Origin: Choanephora cucurbitarum
Lineage: Eukaryota > Mucoromycota > Mucoromycetes > Mucorales > Choanephoraceae
DNA: 64,000 nucleotides
NCBI GenBank assembly: GCA_025331435.1
Contig: JAIWNI010000027.1
Coordinates: 124,001-188,000, forward strand
Direction of reading: 5' to 3'
The position numbers and the translations under genes were made by a program. Each line of letters starts with the position of its first letter. The stretch's first letter is position 1. Below are positions 1 through 11,571 of the stretch, piece after piece. Under the pieces are notes generated by a model. It made no database searches. It had not been told where the DNA came from and saw only the letters and a program-made list of their open reading frames with translations.

Positions 1-973
<973 letters not shown>

Positions 974-990
974 TGATTGAAATAAAGATT

Positions 991-1917
991 TTATTGTGTA
1001 CCACTGGCAACATACATCACTTCTTCTTCTTCTATCATTTTCTTTTGTTTAAATGAACTGATGGATACAATATCAGGCATTCTACCAGGCAAGACACCTA
1101 ATCGATCCACAATGGCCTTTTCAATCTGAGGATAGATGGCATCACTTGTCTCTCCTGCCACATCCACTGTGATGGCTTGGTAGTGATCTAAGAGAGGCAT
1201 GGCCATCTGATGGTGTTGGTCTAAGCGTACCTTGAAGACTTCTTCTGTATCATCTGGTCGTTTGGAGAGTGGTTCACCTGTGACATCATCACGTCCTGCC
1301 ACAAGAGGTGGGTTATAGGATAGATTATAGACTCTACCTGAGGGAATATGGACCCAACGATCTATTAAGAGAGTGAGTTGAAGTCTATCTTTTTATCTAA
1401 TTTCTTACCTAAAATACGTTGTAATATGACTTGTTCAGGCACTTTTAAATTAATCACTAAATTCAAAGGTTGCATCATTCTTTCTAAAGAACTATCCAAT
1501 GCCTTTGCTTGTTCTACTGTTCTTGGAAACCCATCTAATAACCAATTCTAAATATCATAATGAGTCAAATGAGTAAAAAAAAAATTTTTCTTTTCTTACA
1601 GTATGGCTCAGTTGAAGTAATTCAGTATCAATCAAGGAAATCAAGAGATGATCAGGCACAAGTCGACCTTGACTGACATATTGACTGGCTTGTTGACCCA
1701 ACACTGTCTTTTCTCTAATATGTTTGCGTAGTATATCACCACTAGAAAAATGAGAGACACCAAAATGAGTTTGAAGTCGCTTGGATTGTGTGCCTTTGCC
1801 TGATCCTGGGCAACCAATCAACAATAGACGTAATGGTTGAATGGCATTGGTTGGACAATCATGGAATCCACGCTTTTGTTGTTGTTGAAAGGTAGGTAAA
1901 ATAAAGCGACGTAACAT
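991..1917 (-). CDS. ADK2: Mitochondrial adenylate kinase (GTP:AMP phosphotransferase type)
   Basis: Nucleoside monophosphate kinase that transfers phosphate between AMP and a nucleoside triphosphate, probably in the mitochondrial matrix. Exons 1917-1600, 1547-1409 and 1361-991 join in frame. The start [20 protein letters not shown] resembles a presequence. The P-loop [10 protein letters not shown] follows, then the AMP-binding stretch ([10 protein letters not shown]), the DGFPRT motif and the LID ([13 protein letters not shown]...), which lacks zinc cysteines as in short-LID eukaryotic enzymes, then [10 protein letters not shown]. The ATG at 1917 is chosen over upstream in-frame sequence because that is a poly-Phe/Ser run from a polypurine tract. 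The tail VYNLSYNPP...VAGRDDVTG resembles AK3/Adk2 more than cytosolic Adk1, but subtype is an inference. It is convergent with the MAP kinase gene. Confidence 0.92.
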
Positions 1918-2929
1918 AATTATTGGGGGGAATAAAAAAGAAGAAGAAAAGAAGAAGAAAAAAAAATAGATATCCACCTATTGAAACTCATCTGATAAGA
2001 TAAAATGGGCTTATTTACTTTTATGGTAATTCCTACGCTTTTTTTTTGCAGATGGGAACTTTTTTTGGGAAACGGAAGATTAGGACCATTGTTCGATCAT
2101 TAGCCAATCAAATAGCCTATTAAACAATCATCAGAAAAGGGTAATAGATACGCGTTCAAATATTTATCAAACAACAAGCCTGTTTCAAGTCAAAACGCCG
2201 TTGCAGTGACCTTGTTATGGTGAATTTTATCGACCTTCACTAAGGTTTGCCTGTTGAAACCGGCTTGCAGTGATCGGATGTGCGCTAATCCGAAGAGCAT
2301 GACACTGTGGGGAAAGCCCCCCCCCCCTACCCATATTTTATACCCTCTCTTTACTTTAGTAAAAAATATGTGTCCCAGGGCAGCTTTTGGAGATTTAAGC
2401 CAATACGATGATGTTAATAATTATTTATGAAAAGATAACTAACAGTCAAAGACCTCTTTGCAAACGATGTTAGTGATAGCATGTTGAAGGCGTCTTCTGT
2501 ATTGATGATCTATCATCACTTTGATAGAGTCAATACTTCTAATACGGGACATTGCCAGATATAAGCCAACGAAATCTAAAGTTGGACTCTATGATTTGTT
2601 GATTGTACATTGCAAATGCTAATTGAACAGGGAATTGGAGATGCTGGAAGTGTATAGCAACTTGCTCTGGTTGTGATACTAGGAAATGACAACTATTTCT
2701 CATGTGGCTATTTTAGCTTGTATAACCCTTGAGTTCATTGCCAATCAGATCAACATAACATCATTCGCAATAAGCTCATAACTGATGTGGCAAAGATCAG
2801 GGTTTGAACCAAAATGATGGATCAACTAGATCATAGATAACAGGGTTCTATCATGCTAGACCCCAGAGAATAAACTCAGTTGAATCTCAATCTATTAATA
2901 GCATATCCCAGCTATCAATGTAAACTCTT
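1918..2929. other. Non-coding interval between adenylate kinase and LTR remnant
   Basis: No convincing protein-coding frame is visible on either strand. The interval holds the upstream region of the adenylate kinase gene, a stretch of nested inverted repeats at about 2175-2325 listed separately, and a poly-C run near 2319-2329. The part after about 2340 may be the outer portion of the LTR listed next, but no 5' LTR border can be fixed by eye. Confidence 0.5.
2175..2325 (+). ncRNA. Candidate structured RNA (nested inverted repeats)
   Basis: Four local inverted repeats occur in 150 bp. The outer stem pairs 2175-2188 with 2254-2267 (CAAGCCTGTTTCAA against TTGAAACCGGCTTG, one G-T pair). Inside it is a hairpin: CCTT 2210-2213 with AAGG 2242-2245, and GTGAA 2220-2224 with TTCAC 2236-2240. 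After it, CGGAT 2275-2279 pairs with ATCCG 2288-2292, and GGGG-AAAG-CCCC lies near 2317. The layout resembles a small structural RNA. No known snRNA, RNase P/MRP or SRP signature was recognised. Strand and ends are guesses. Confidence 0.27.
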
Positions 2930-3147
2930 CATTTAAGAACTGACACAGATACTTCTTCTTCTACCATGTACTTTTATACTCAATAGACAGTAATTCTTAT
3001 ACTTTAACTTTGTACACTGACAAATCACGATTTATCATAAGCCTCTATAATCTCAGTTGGAATAGCATTTTTAATAAATAAAAAAGGATCTTTTAGTCTA
3101 ATTAATTTCTCCTGTCTTTCCAATTGCGAATTATTCAGTCTTCAACA
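2930..3147 (+). repeat. LTR 3' portion of a gypsy-type element
   Basis: The last ~200 bp before 3147 resemble 29,320-29,495 elsewhere in the window. Both share 'cataagcct...ttataatctcagttg.aatagcat', then 'agtctaattaatttct' and 'ttcaaca'. Similarity stops abruptly after CAACA at both sites, as expected for the CA end of an LTR. A gag-like start codon follows at 3194. The 5' border is not resolved and the copies are diverged. Confidence 0.55.
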
Positions 3148-5900
3148 TTTTTTTTAAATCTTATCTTTGTCTTTATTTGCTTCGTTATCACTATGTCTTC
3201 TCTTGATTCTCCCTATATTCCCTCACACTCCCACCGCGGAAGAAGCCAATCTCATTCTAACTTCGCCTTTGGTCGGCTGAAGAAGAAATGGAGCTTGACA
3301 CTCTTCCTATGGATGATGCTTCCACGCACAAACCTGTAACCTCTGGATGCTGTCCCATCCAACTTACCTGTTGACTCTGGCGATTTGTCTTTTGGTAACT
3401 GGATGACGGTTTTGCCCTGCTCAAGAAAGAGGTGGGAAATTCTTGATCGCAAGCTTGCTGAAGCAAAGAACATGGATGCAATTCGAGAAGCCTTTAAGGT
3501 CAGATCTCAGGATTTGGCTGATTTAGTAAAGCTTCGAGAATGATTCCCATTAGACAACTCTAACGTTGTAAAGCCTTCATCCGTTTATTCTGGTTGTCCC
3601 AGAGAGGTTCCCTATTTTCAGTGGACAGGACTTCGCTCCAAAAGAATCTGTTTACGCAGACATCAACACTTGCCTGAACAAGTTTGAAGATGTGCTACAT
3701 CATGGATATTAATGCCAACTGGTATCGCTTAGTGATTACTAGAGTGGATGATGATCAACGACTTTGGTTAAACCAATGGTGCCGGCAAACCCATCTCTGA
3801 CATCACACATGGGAAGAGTTTAAGGCTGCTCTCATCCGCCAATACGGTATGACCAGCACCGACTCCAAGTTACAAGCTCACAAAGAACTCTCTAAGATCC
3901 GTTTCACTTCCAAGCATGAGACGATCAAACAGTTCATCGACAAGTTTAATACTTTGCGTATTAAGTCGGGTGTACAAGATAGCCATGTTCTGGTAAACTA
4001 CCTCCTGGAAGCCTTGCCAAATGAACTTGTTGACCGAATCAACATTACTCTAGAATCTGTTTCCGCAGAAAAGAAGGTTAGCTTGGACTATATCTGTTCT
4101 AAAGCAAGAAACCTTTATAACCAAGCCCGTGTTCAATACGAAGCCAGCTCTGGTTCCAAGCGCTCGTCTTCAGTGCCTACTACACAGGTAAACAGGAATC
4201 AAGGATCTTCCTCTGATCATAAGCGTGTTCGATTCTCGAGACCTGCTTCTGGTTCTGCTGTCTCTGAAAAGAAGCCCAAGACGGGTATGTTCTGTGCCTT
4301 TCACATGGTAATTACACATAGTACCGAAGACTGTCAAGCCAGAAAGAGAGGTGGTGCTCCAAAGAACAAAAACAACTGTCGACGTTGTGGTTCTCCTGGT
4401 TGGACTCCCGCTCATCGTTGTGGTTCTGCTGGTCGTTCCGGTTCTTCTGACAAGGATGTCACTGTTCGCTTGGCCTCTGTACAGGACAAAAAGGCTGTCA
4501 CTGCCTGGAGTGACTTTGTGCGGTCTTCACCTGCTTCTGCCTCTGTCGAGAATGCTGCTGCCTTTCCTGGTTCCGCTTCTTCTTCCTCTCGTGCGCCTTC
4601 TTCAGGACCCTCCCAAACCATTGACAACATGGACATAGATTCTGATGAAGAATCTCTTATGATAGCTGCTCAAGCGCAGAAATGTAAGTCGAATACTCAA
4701 TGAACACAAAAGCCGAAGTTGGGAATCTAATTCTATCCTCTAATCGGTTCCAATAGAAAACGTTCAAACGTACGCCCTACTAGACAGAGGTGCAACCCGA
4801 TCCTTGGTAACATCAACATTCCTTTGCTCTCTTGATACCTCTGTTCCTCTTACCAAAGCCACTGGTAAGATACAGCTTGGTCATAAAGATGCTTCTGTTG
4901 CCAGAATAGGCTTTACACCTTTAAGAGTTTTCTATAATAAAATTGATATGACTCATACATTCGAAGTCTTTCAATTCTTTTCACATAAAAAAAATGTACC
5001 TATTTGTCTTGGTATGGATATTCTACATAGGCATGATTGGTATTGTAAGTACACACATCGATATAGCCGGTCCTAAGATACCAGATCCAATCGATCCTGA
5101 TAACATTAAGCCTAATAATGATCCATTTGGAACTGCCACTGAGCATGAACCTTTTCTAAAATTAATCAATGATCTACTCAAACTTAATACGGAGATTGAC
5201 ATGAAGAACACTTTTTGTAACTTGCTAGGTGCTACCATACATCTCAAAAATAAACCTGGGACTGTTGCATTTAAAGCTCCATATCAGCTACCAGAAGCCT
5301 ATCGTTCGGTAGTCAATCGCCAGATCGAGGTATGGCTGGCTGAAGGTGTGATCGAACGAGTTCCATCCCATACAGGTCGATCATTAGCCCGTTGTCTTGG
5401 TTTTATGTCCTTCTTTCGTTCTTCAATTCCGTTTTACTCGAAACTTCCTCTTCTCCATTGGATGCAGCTATAAATCACTTAAAAGGTGTCTGGACTGATC
5501 AACACACCAAATGATTTGACATATGCCTTGGCCCACGCACCCCGTTATATCCGCTCCAAATCGACCTCATCGCTTTTCATGTTGCTGCTGCAGGAATTGA
5601 CGGCATGCTTTATCAGATCATTGACAAATGACATTCGATACGTTGCTATGGTCTCTCGGATATGATCTCCCTCAGAGCGTAACTATAGTACTATCAAACG
5701 AGAACTGTTAGTCGTTGTCTACACTTTCACTGAATTTCACAAATGGCTTTATCTCATTCCGTTTACTTTACACACGGACCATAAGAGTTTGATATATTTG
5801 AATACTCAACAATCGCCGAACACGCATATGTTGGGTTGGTGGGAAACAATCTTCTCATACACGTTTTTATGCGTCTATTTGTCTGGCATTACCAACACCA
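3148..5900 (+). mobile_element. Decayed Ty3/gypsy-like LTR retrotransposon interior
   Basis: Frame-broken remains of an LTR retrotransposon in the usual order gag, protease, reverse transcriptase, RNase H. A gag-like start (MSSLDSPYIPSHSHRG at 3194) is frameshifted before 3340, and gag resumes at 3849-4703. A protease-like stretch (LLDRGATRSLV, near 4780) follows. An RT N-terminal piece lies around 5240-5370 (KAPYQLPEAYRSVVNRQIE, WLAEGVIERV). After an internal deletion come tether/RNase H pieces (YSTIKRELLVVVYTF, LHTDHKSLIYLN) near 5690-5800. No integrase or 3' LTR was recognised. The element is immobile. Confidence 0.8.
3849..4703 (+). pseudogene. Retrotransposon gag fragment with zinc-knuckle-like motif
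   Basis: Longest surviving open stretch (284 codons) of the gypsy-like element. It starts inside the Retrotrans_gag-like domain (KELSKIRFTSKHETIKQFID, LLEALPNELVDRI) and ends in a Ser-rich tail. A Cys/His cluster, CAFHMVITHSTEDC then CRRCGSPGWTPAHRC, looks like a diverged nucleic-acid-binding knuckle. Upstream gag sequence is frameshifted, so this is not a complete protein. Its codon use and Ser-rich repeats differ from the neighbouring cellular genes. Confidence 0.72.
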
Positions 5901-6197
5901 TGCCAGGCGCTCTCTCCCTCTCTCACTCGTCTATATTCTGGTGACAAAGTGCCTGTACTTATGGAGAGGGGAGGGGGGTGATGGCACGGTGACTAAAAAA
6001 GAAACGCAAGAGAAATATGAAAAAAGAGCTGACCAAATTTAAAAAGCCAACCTCACGCTTTAACCAATTTAACAAGTCACGCCCTACTAAAATATGTAAC
6101 GGAAATATTTCCAAATCGTTGGTCCTTACCAACACTGGTACAAGGTTGCCAAACAATTCCAGCAGCAGTCTTTCAACAGCTTGAGCCCTTCCTGCAA

Positions 6198-6815
6198 GTG
6201 AGCACTCAAGCTCATTCAATGATGCAGCAATGGTACAGGATTGTCAGTGAAGGTGCCACCCTCAATGTTCGCTTAACTATGGCAGAGGCTTTTCAACAAG
6301 CAGAGCTGTCCGCCATATCACTTTCTTCAAACATCACAGTACCATCTGTTGCCTCTGATCTCCCCGTCTTTCAAACCGAGTCCTCCCCCTCGATTCCCAT
6401 ATCAAGTTCTGCAACCATTACGGCTCCTCAACCAATGCAAACTGCTCCAGCCTCTCATTCGATATAACCTGCTCCCGTTCCCTACGGCTCTTTAGAGCTC
6501 AACATCAAAGCGTTTAGAAATGTCAAAACTTTGTCTGCTCTTTGGCGTCTCTGGTTTGACGGTCTTTCAGGCCATCACCCCATCTGCAAGCTTGACGAAG
6601 TATATGGCGTAAAAAGTTGGAGAGGAACATCCAGCGATTCAAAGTTCTACCAACGTAGACATAACATCATTATAAGAATTGAACGCTTTATACAATCAAC
6701 CAATTATACTAAAGATCAAGCCTTACAGATTTTAGATCAAAAGAGAACTCGTAGTAATGGTACCTCCTTTTCCCTCCACTATATATTAGAACATCTTAAT
6801 GAATTCTTTGCCTAG
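6198..6815 (+). pseudogene. GCR1_C-like DNA-binding domain relic
   Basis: Two in-frame open stretches (6198-6467 and 6531-6815) separated by a stop. The first is Ser/Pro/Thr-rich. The second reads LSALWRLWFDGLSGHHPICK, LDEVYG.KSWRG, then KFYQRRHNIIIRIERFI. This matches the pattern of the fungal GCR1_C domain (W..W..G..G...I..L...YG..WR, FY.RR..I), found in Gcr1-type activators and in Crypton tyrosine recombinases. It lies directly downstream of the gypsy remnant. Whether it belonged to a Crypton, to the retroelement or to a lost cellular factor is unresolved. Confidence 0.5.
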
Positions 6816-7421
6816 TAGAACTGGTCTTAAACCTGGCTATCTAGGCAACAAAAAAGCAACAATAGATAAGAAGTTTCTGGAATAAACTAACTGACATCTA
6901 TCTTCTATTACCAAAAAAAAATAAAGGTTTAATTTCGACTTCAAGTACTTCACATATACAAAAAGTAGACGCTCTATTTGAGAGTGTTGGTGTTCTTAAT
7001 AAGCGCATTCTCATACTAAGTATACTCTTAGATTTAACGATAACTATACAACACAGCTTCTTACTTATTTTTCAAGCTTAAAAACTCATCAATGAAATAA
7101 AAGTCAATTTATTACTCCAGTTATAATTGAGACTTCAAAGACAATCAACACCATTAACAATGCAAGAATTACCATCAAATAAACTATTGTGTCAAATATA
7201 CATCTTGATCTGTATTAGCAAAATCGGTGGTATAGAGAGTTATCTATTCATATGAATAGCAAATAACTGAATTTATTTGCTAAAATGGTCACAAACAACT
7301 ACAGTTATAAGTCGAGTCGACTTAGCGGGGTTATTTATGTCGGCGACTTTTTTCGACTTTTGTCGACTTTTCAAATTTATAATTACTATTATTCCTTTTT
7401 CTTTATAGTTAAACACAAACA
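6816..7421. other. Intergenic, AT-rich
   Basis: No gene was recognised. The last ~100 bp should hold the promoter and 5' leader of the MTP18-family gene. A direct repeat of 'tcgacttt' units lies at about 7315-7370. Confidence 0.5.
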
Positions 7422-8105
7422 ATGACTGAACACGAATCATTAACGGATAAAGTAACGGAAGGCAAAGTGGATTCACTTGAAGGCAATGCTCGTTATTTAG
7501 CTTATGGTGCTCGATTACGTACTGCCTTAATGGCCTCTTCCCGTTATTTAGCCTATACATCAGAAGTAGGTGAAGCCTTTAGACCCATTGCTCCTCCTGC
7601 TCTTGTCACAGCTGCCTATGGTGTCAGTTGGTTATATTTGGGTGGTGATGTTGCTTATGAAGGTTATAAGGCAGCCCATGCAGACCAGGTAAAGAATCAA
7701 ATGAGGGTTTTGAATAATGTGTGTGCTAAATAGCCTATTTAGAGCAATGCCGTCATTGCTACCACAGTGGTGAAGCGAGGCATATTTCAATCATTGGCTT
7801 CCATGTTAGCACCTGCCTTTACGGTCCATACGATTGTCAAATACAGTGCTTATGCATTCAAGAATGTCAAGAATCCTAAAGTGAAAGGATGGGGTCCTAG
7901 TGTGTTGGGTTTGGGTATTGTGCCCGTCTTGCCTTATCTGTTTGATGAGCCAATTGAACATGTGGTGGATGCTGTGTTTAAGCCAATTGAAGAAAAGATC
8001 TCGAAGGAAGTCGTGCCTCGATTGGGTCACAATAAGACAGGTGATGATTTACCTACAGAGCAACAGATAGAAGCAAAAGAACAATTGGATAAAAAGTTGA
8101 AATAA
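7422..8105 (+). CDS. MTP18-family mitochondrial fission process protein
   Basis: Two exons (7422-7688 and 7743-8105) join at ADQ/SNAV to give about 209 residues. The protein shows the MTP18/MTFP1 signature: RYLAYGARLRTA, SSRYLAYTSEVGEAFRP, APPALVTAAYGVSWLYLGGD, then VKRGIFQSLASMLAPAFTVH and the hydrophobic segment VLGLGIVPVLPYLFDEPIEH. Animal members sit in the mitochondrial inner membrane and affect fission. The duplicated RYLAY block and several hydrophobic helices are visible here. The family is clear; a fission role in this organism is inferred. The intron is GT-AG, 54 nt. It lies 60 bp upstream of another small predicted mitochondrial gene on the same strand. Confidence 0.9.
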
Positions 8106-8164
8106 AAAAAATCTAAAAAAAAAGCAGTGACGCCACTCTCTCTCTTTCTCTCTTTCTTTATATC

Positions 8165-8742
8165 ATGTTGAGGTCTACGGGTCATTTGTTTAAAAGAGCA
8201 TTAGGTTTACAGCCTATTCGAATCTGCTCAAGATCGGTTCATGCTTACCCTAAAGAATACAACAGTCTTCAATCAGCTGCTCATCACTTTAAACAACAAC
8301 AACATATGCCTTATTTCTTAGAATACCTCATGTGGGTTGTGTTTGGGTCAGAAGCGCTTCATCTGATCTGGCTCAAGATGGATTATAAAGAATATAAGGA
8401 GAGAACAGCCCACAAGACAAAATTACTAGAGAAACTGATAGCCCGTATTGAACAGGGGGAATCGATCGATGACAGTTTACGACAAGAGATCCGTATGGTC
8501 ATCCTGAACAATAAACTACATCAACCCAAGACAGAGGAAATAGATGATGATTATCTTAACCAATGTAATTAATAGATAACTGAGAGAGAGAGTGACAACT
8601 TATTTATTTTATTATAGTGATTGCTCAGTCTGAAATGACAGAACAGGTGATGGAAAAGAAGAAGGTGGTGCCAGTGGAAGATAGTCAATGGTTAAATGTG
8701 AATAAAGAAGATAAAAAGGCAGACAAGCCTTTCTTTTTGTAG
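8165..8742 (+). CDS. Small predicted mitochondrial membrane protein, family unknown
   Basis: Two exons, 8165-8564 and 8618-8742, join at NQ/LIAQSEM and encode 174 residues. The N-terminus MLRSTGHLFKRALGLQPIR is Arg/Leu/Ser-rich with no acidic residue, like a presequence. One hydrophobic segment follows (YFLEYLMWVVFGSEALHLIW), then a charged, probably helical region (LLEKLIARIEQGES, LRQEIRMVILNN) and a Lys-rich end. No family was recognised. A coiled-coil protein anchored in the inner membrane is an inference. Its stop ends only 3 bp before the stop of the convergent NADH dehydrogenase gene, so the transcripts should overlap. Confidence 0.72.
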
Positions 8743-8745
8743 ATC

Positions 8746-11060
8746 TTAGAAACGACTGATATCTCTGCCTAAGGCAAATGTCATGAACCTAACAGACTTT
8801 GGTTTAGGCCAGTTTAAACATCTAAATAACCTCTCTTACCAGTGATAGGCTATCAACATCTTGTTTCGAATACTGACACTTTTGCTGATATAAGCTGATC
8901 TCCATAGAAACCAAGAGAGATGGCCAGACATTTTAGCCCATTTCTTGACAGCAGACATATCTACCAAGGCTTCATAAGAACCAATATAGGCCATCATACC
9001 ATTATTTTTGAATTTAAATTCATCACTGACATTTTGAAGTTTGGCCATTCGGTTTAATGCTGATAAGTGGATAGATCAGTGATGTGTGTGTGTGTGTATT
9101 TGTATAGTGTATGTTACCTTTGACAAGATAAATTGCCTTTTGATTGGCCACTATCAACAGAAATGAATGGACAATGATATCTTATAAGGCCTCGTTATTC
9201 TTTACCTTGTGCAGTAGCAGGTAATTCATAATCTTGAATAGTAGCACAATCTCCTAAGGCATACACATTAGGAATAGGTTCCTTTGTCGTTTGATTAATC
9301 ACACGTAAATGACCATCTGTCAAGATTCTAAGTGATTCTCTTTCAGTCCAATTTGATCTAACCTTTCTTTTTCTTTTTACCTTTGTTCAGAATGATCTTT
9401 GGCTGCTTCTGTAAATGCTTCTACCAATGGGTTTCTCATTAAACCAGTAGACCAAACCAAGAGACCATATGGAACTTATGTATAGAATGAGTATGATATA
9501 GTGCATTGAAATATGCTATAGAGTAAGATATACCTTTGCCTTCTTGTTGAATAATTAAATGATCCTTTTCTACTCTTTCCACCATTTTCTCTTTTCTATC
9601 GTCAGCATCACGATCCAACCCTGTAATTTTCATGATGGCTTCTTACCTGTTTTGATCTGAATGCCTTTACGATTGAATTTCTTGGATGCATAGTCAGAGA
9701 GATGAGAATCAAAGGCACTCAAGATGGTAGGTGCCACATCATACAATGTCATGCGTGTCTTTTCTACTAAATTAGGATACAATCGAGAGATATCATCGGC
9801 TATAAAGTCATACAGTTCAGCTGAAAATTCAACGCCCTAGATTGTTGTCAGTGAGTCCTGATCTAGCTTCATCACGATAACTTACGGTTGGACCACCTCC
9901 TACAACTACAAAATGAAGACAATCTTCTTTTTCTTTCTCTGTCAGACCAGGCTGAGAAGCATATTCAAAACCTACAATCGAATCTAAGTTACTCAGTTGA
10001 CAACGCAACTTGACTTACAATCAATGACTCGCTTTCTGATCTTTCTGGCATCATTCACTTCTTTCAGAAAACAGGCGTGTTCTTTTACACCGGGAATACC
10101 GAACGTTCTTGAATAAGCACCCACTGCAATCACCAGTTGATCGTAATCCAAAGCAAACTGCCTCTTGGCTAAGCCTGGATTGAGATAATCAGAAACCATT
10201 GCATGACATATAGTTGTTTCGCTTTTACCTTCTTCTTCAATATTAGAAGTACAATGGACCACTTGGTTCTCTATGTCAATAGCATCACAATAGGCTTGAT
10301 AGAAGTGTGTATCAGATGAATAGGTTCTGACAGGTTCAGTGATACATCTGAATTCCAATGTGCCTACTGAAGTACTGTTCCTTTTTGGATTAGTAACCTT
10401 CTTCTTCATCCTTGTCCCTGGTCCTTATTCTTACCTTGCTAATAAAGGAGTAAACACAAAGTGGTTTCTAGAGGCAGTTTTTGATTAGGCAATGTTGATT
10501 AACATGTTGGATCTGATTTTACCTGGGCGATATGACAGACACATCATAATTCTTTTTATCCAAATCATTTATCAATCGAAATCCTATCCAAGTATCCTTT
10601 TAGAAAAATCCATTTAACTCCATTCTTACTCTCTGTTATTTACCTGCCCAACCAGAACCTTTTTTTTTTAAATTGTGAAAATCAGTCAATATCAGGTTTC
10701 CCTATTGTTTTCTCCATCTCTTTTATACCTAAAATAACCACTCTGCCTAGCAAAAAAAGAGAAATATCAACAAACAATAGCCTTTTACATATGATCCATT
10801 CGCTCTGTAGGCTTTACCTTGTGATTTCGCTAATGTTCTTGTTCTGGTTTGAATAAACTGTTTAGCTAACAATAGAACAGAGGGGTGAGATAATTGATAA
10901 AATGAAATAGCACTCGTTTTTTTTTTTTACATTGAACAGGTAAATTCAACGCTTTCTTATGCTGAGGAACAAATGAAGTGACTTGAGTCACATTCAATCG
11001 CTTTTGAATGGTGATCGGTTTACTTTTAAAGACAAAACGAGCCAAGGAGAAGGGACGCAT
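8746..11060 (-). CDS. Alternative (type II) NADH:ubiquinone oxidoreductase
   Basis: Rotenone-insensitive single-subunit NADH dehydrogenase of the mitochondrial inner membrane. It starts at 11,060 with a presequence-like end (MRPFSLARFVFKSKPITIQK) and is cut by about ten short introns. Spliced exons give the FAD-binding motif VVILGSGWAGFRLI with NYDVSVISP, then FVFTPLLASTSVGTLEFRCI, the IGAYSRTF-like AVGAYSRTFGIPGV, the NADH-binding HFVVVGGGPTGVEFSAEL, and the C-terminal VYALGDCATI, NNGMMAYIGSYEALVD and FALGRDISRF. The last exon (8788-8746) is reached by a 51-nt intron after AYH. No EF-hand insert is visible. It is probably an Nde/Ndi-type enzyme; which membrane face it occupies cannot be read from the sequence. 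Confidence 0.92.
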
Positions 11061-11250
11061 GATTATCAATGGTTTAAACAAGTAAAAGAAAAGGCATGAT
11101 ATTTATATTATGTCACATTTCTTTTTTATCTGATAAATTTTTGTTGTCAAGTTTATGTTGTAACACCAACTTAAGGAAATAAGGTCGCATATTAAAAAAT
11201 ATTGGCCTTTCATCTTATCTCTCTCTCTCATCAGATCAATCGATTACTAT

Positions 11251-11493
11251 TTGAAATTTTGGCTTTGGAGGAGGGGGAAGAATAGGAAAGCAGGAAATAA
11301 CAATTCAGACAATTTGAGTCATAACAAGTTCCCGAGATTTTCCTTCCCTTTCTATTTACTTGCTTTTTTTTTTCTTCAGAGTCTATTTGTGTCTGGGAAT
11401 GGTCTTCTTCATTATCTTTGTTTTCATGCTTTACAGAGAAAATTAGAACGTAAGAAAGGGAAGGATAAAGCCAATGTCTTTAAACCTCTATAA
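11251..11493 (+). CDS. Possible small exon or short gene, unidentified
   Basis: An open stretch of about 80 codons has a basic start (WLWRRGKNRKAG), a hydrophobic middle (FPFYLLAFFFLQSLFV) and a basic end (LERKKGKDKANVFKPL). There is no ATG at its start, so a 5' exon would be needed. A TTTCTTCAG|AG acceptor-like site lies inside it. It could be part of a small membrane protein or simply chance. No family is recognised. Confidence 0.2.
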   Translation: MKFWLWRRGKNRKAGNNNSDNLSHNKFPRFSFPFYLLAFFFLQSLFVSGNGLLHYLCFHALQRKLERKKGKDKANVFKPL

Positions 11494-11554
11494 CAATCGG
11501 ACCGTAAAGATACATTATTCGGGCCGTAAAAAACTCCATTGGGTTCCTCTTTCG

Positions 11555-11571
11555 TGATCATGACCTCTTTT
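11555..11571. repeat. Target-site duplication, left copy
   Basis: TGATCATGACCTCTTTT, repeated exactly at 12,716-12,732 on the other side of the LINE insertion. The T-rich 3' end merges with the poly(T), i.e. the poly(A) tail of the minus-strand element. Confidence 0.85.

Noticed and set aside
2246..2330. Similarity to U1 snRNA stem-loop III (CGGATGTGC)
   Set aside because: The 5' splice-site-pairing sequence and Sm site expected of U1 were not found nearby. The match is too short.
2790..2880. tRNA-Glu-like sequence on the minus strand
   Set aside because: A D-arm-like TCTA...TAGA and a GGTTCAAAC box are present, but the anticodon and acceptor stems do not pair.
4351..4638. Overlapping open frames on both strands inside the gag fragment
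   Set aside because: Shadows of the gag reading frame; no domain, and they are Leu/Val or Glu-rich by frame.
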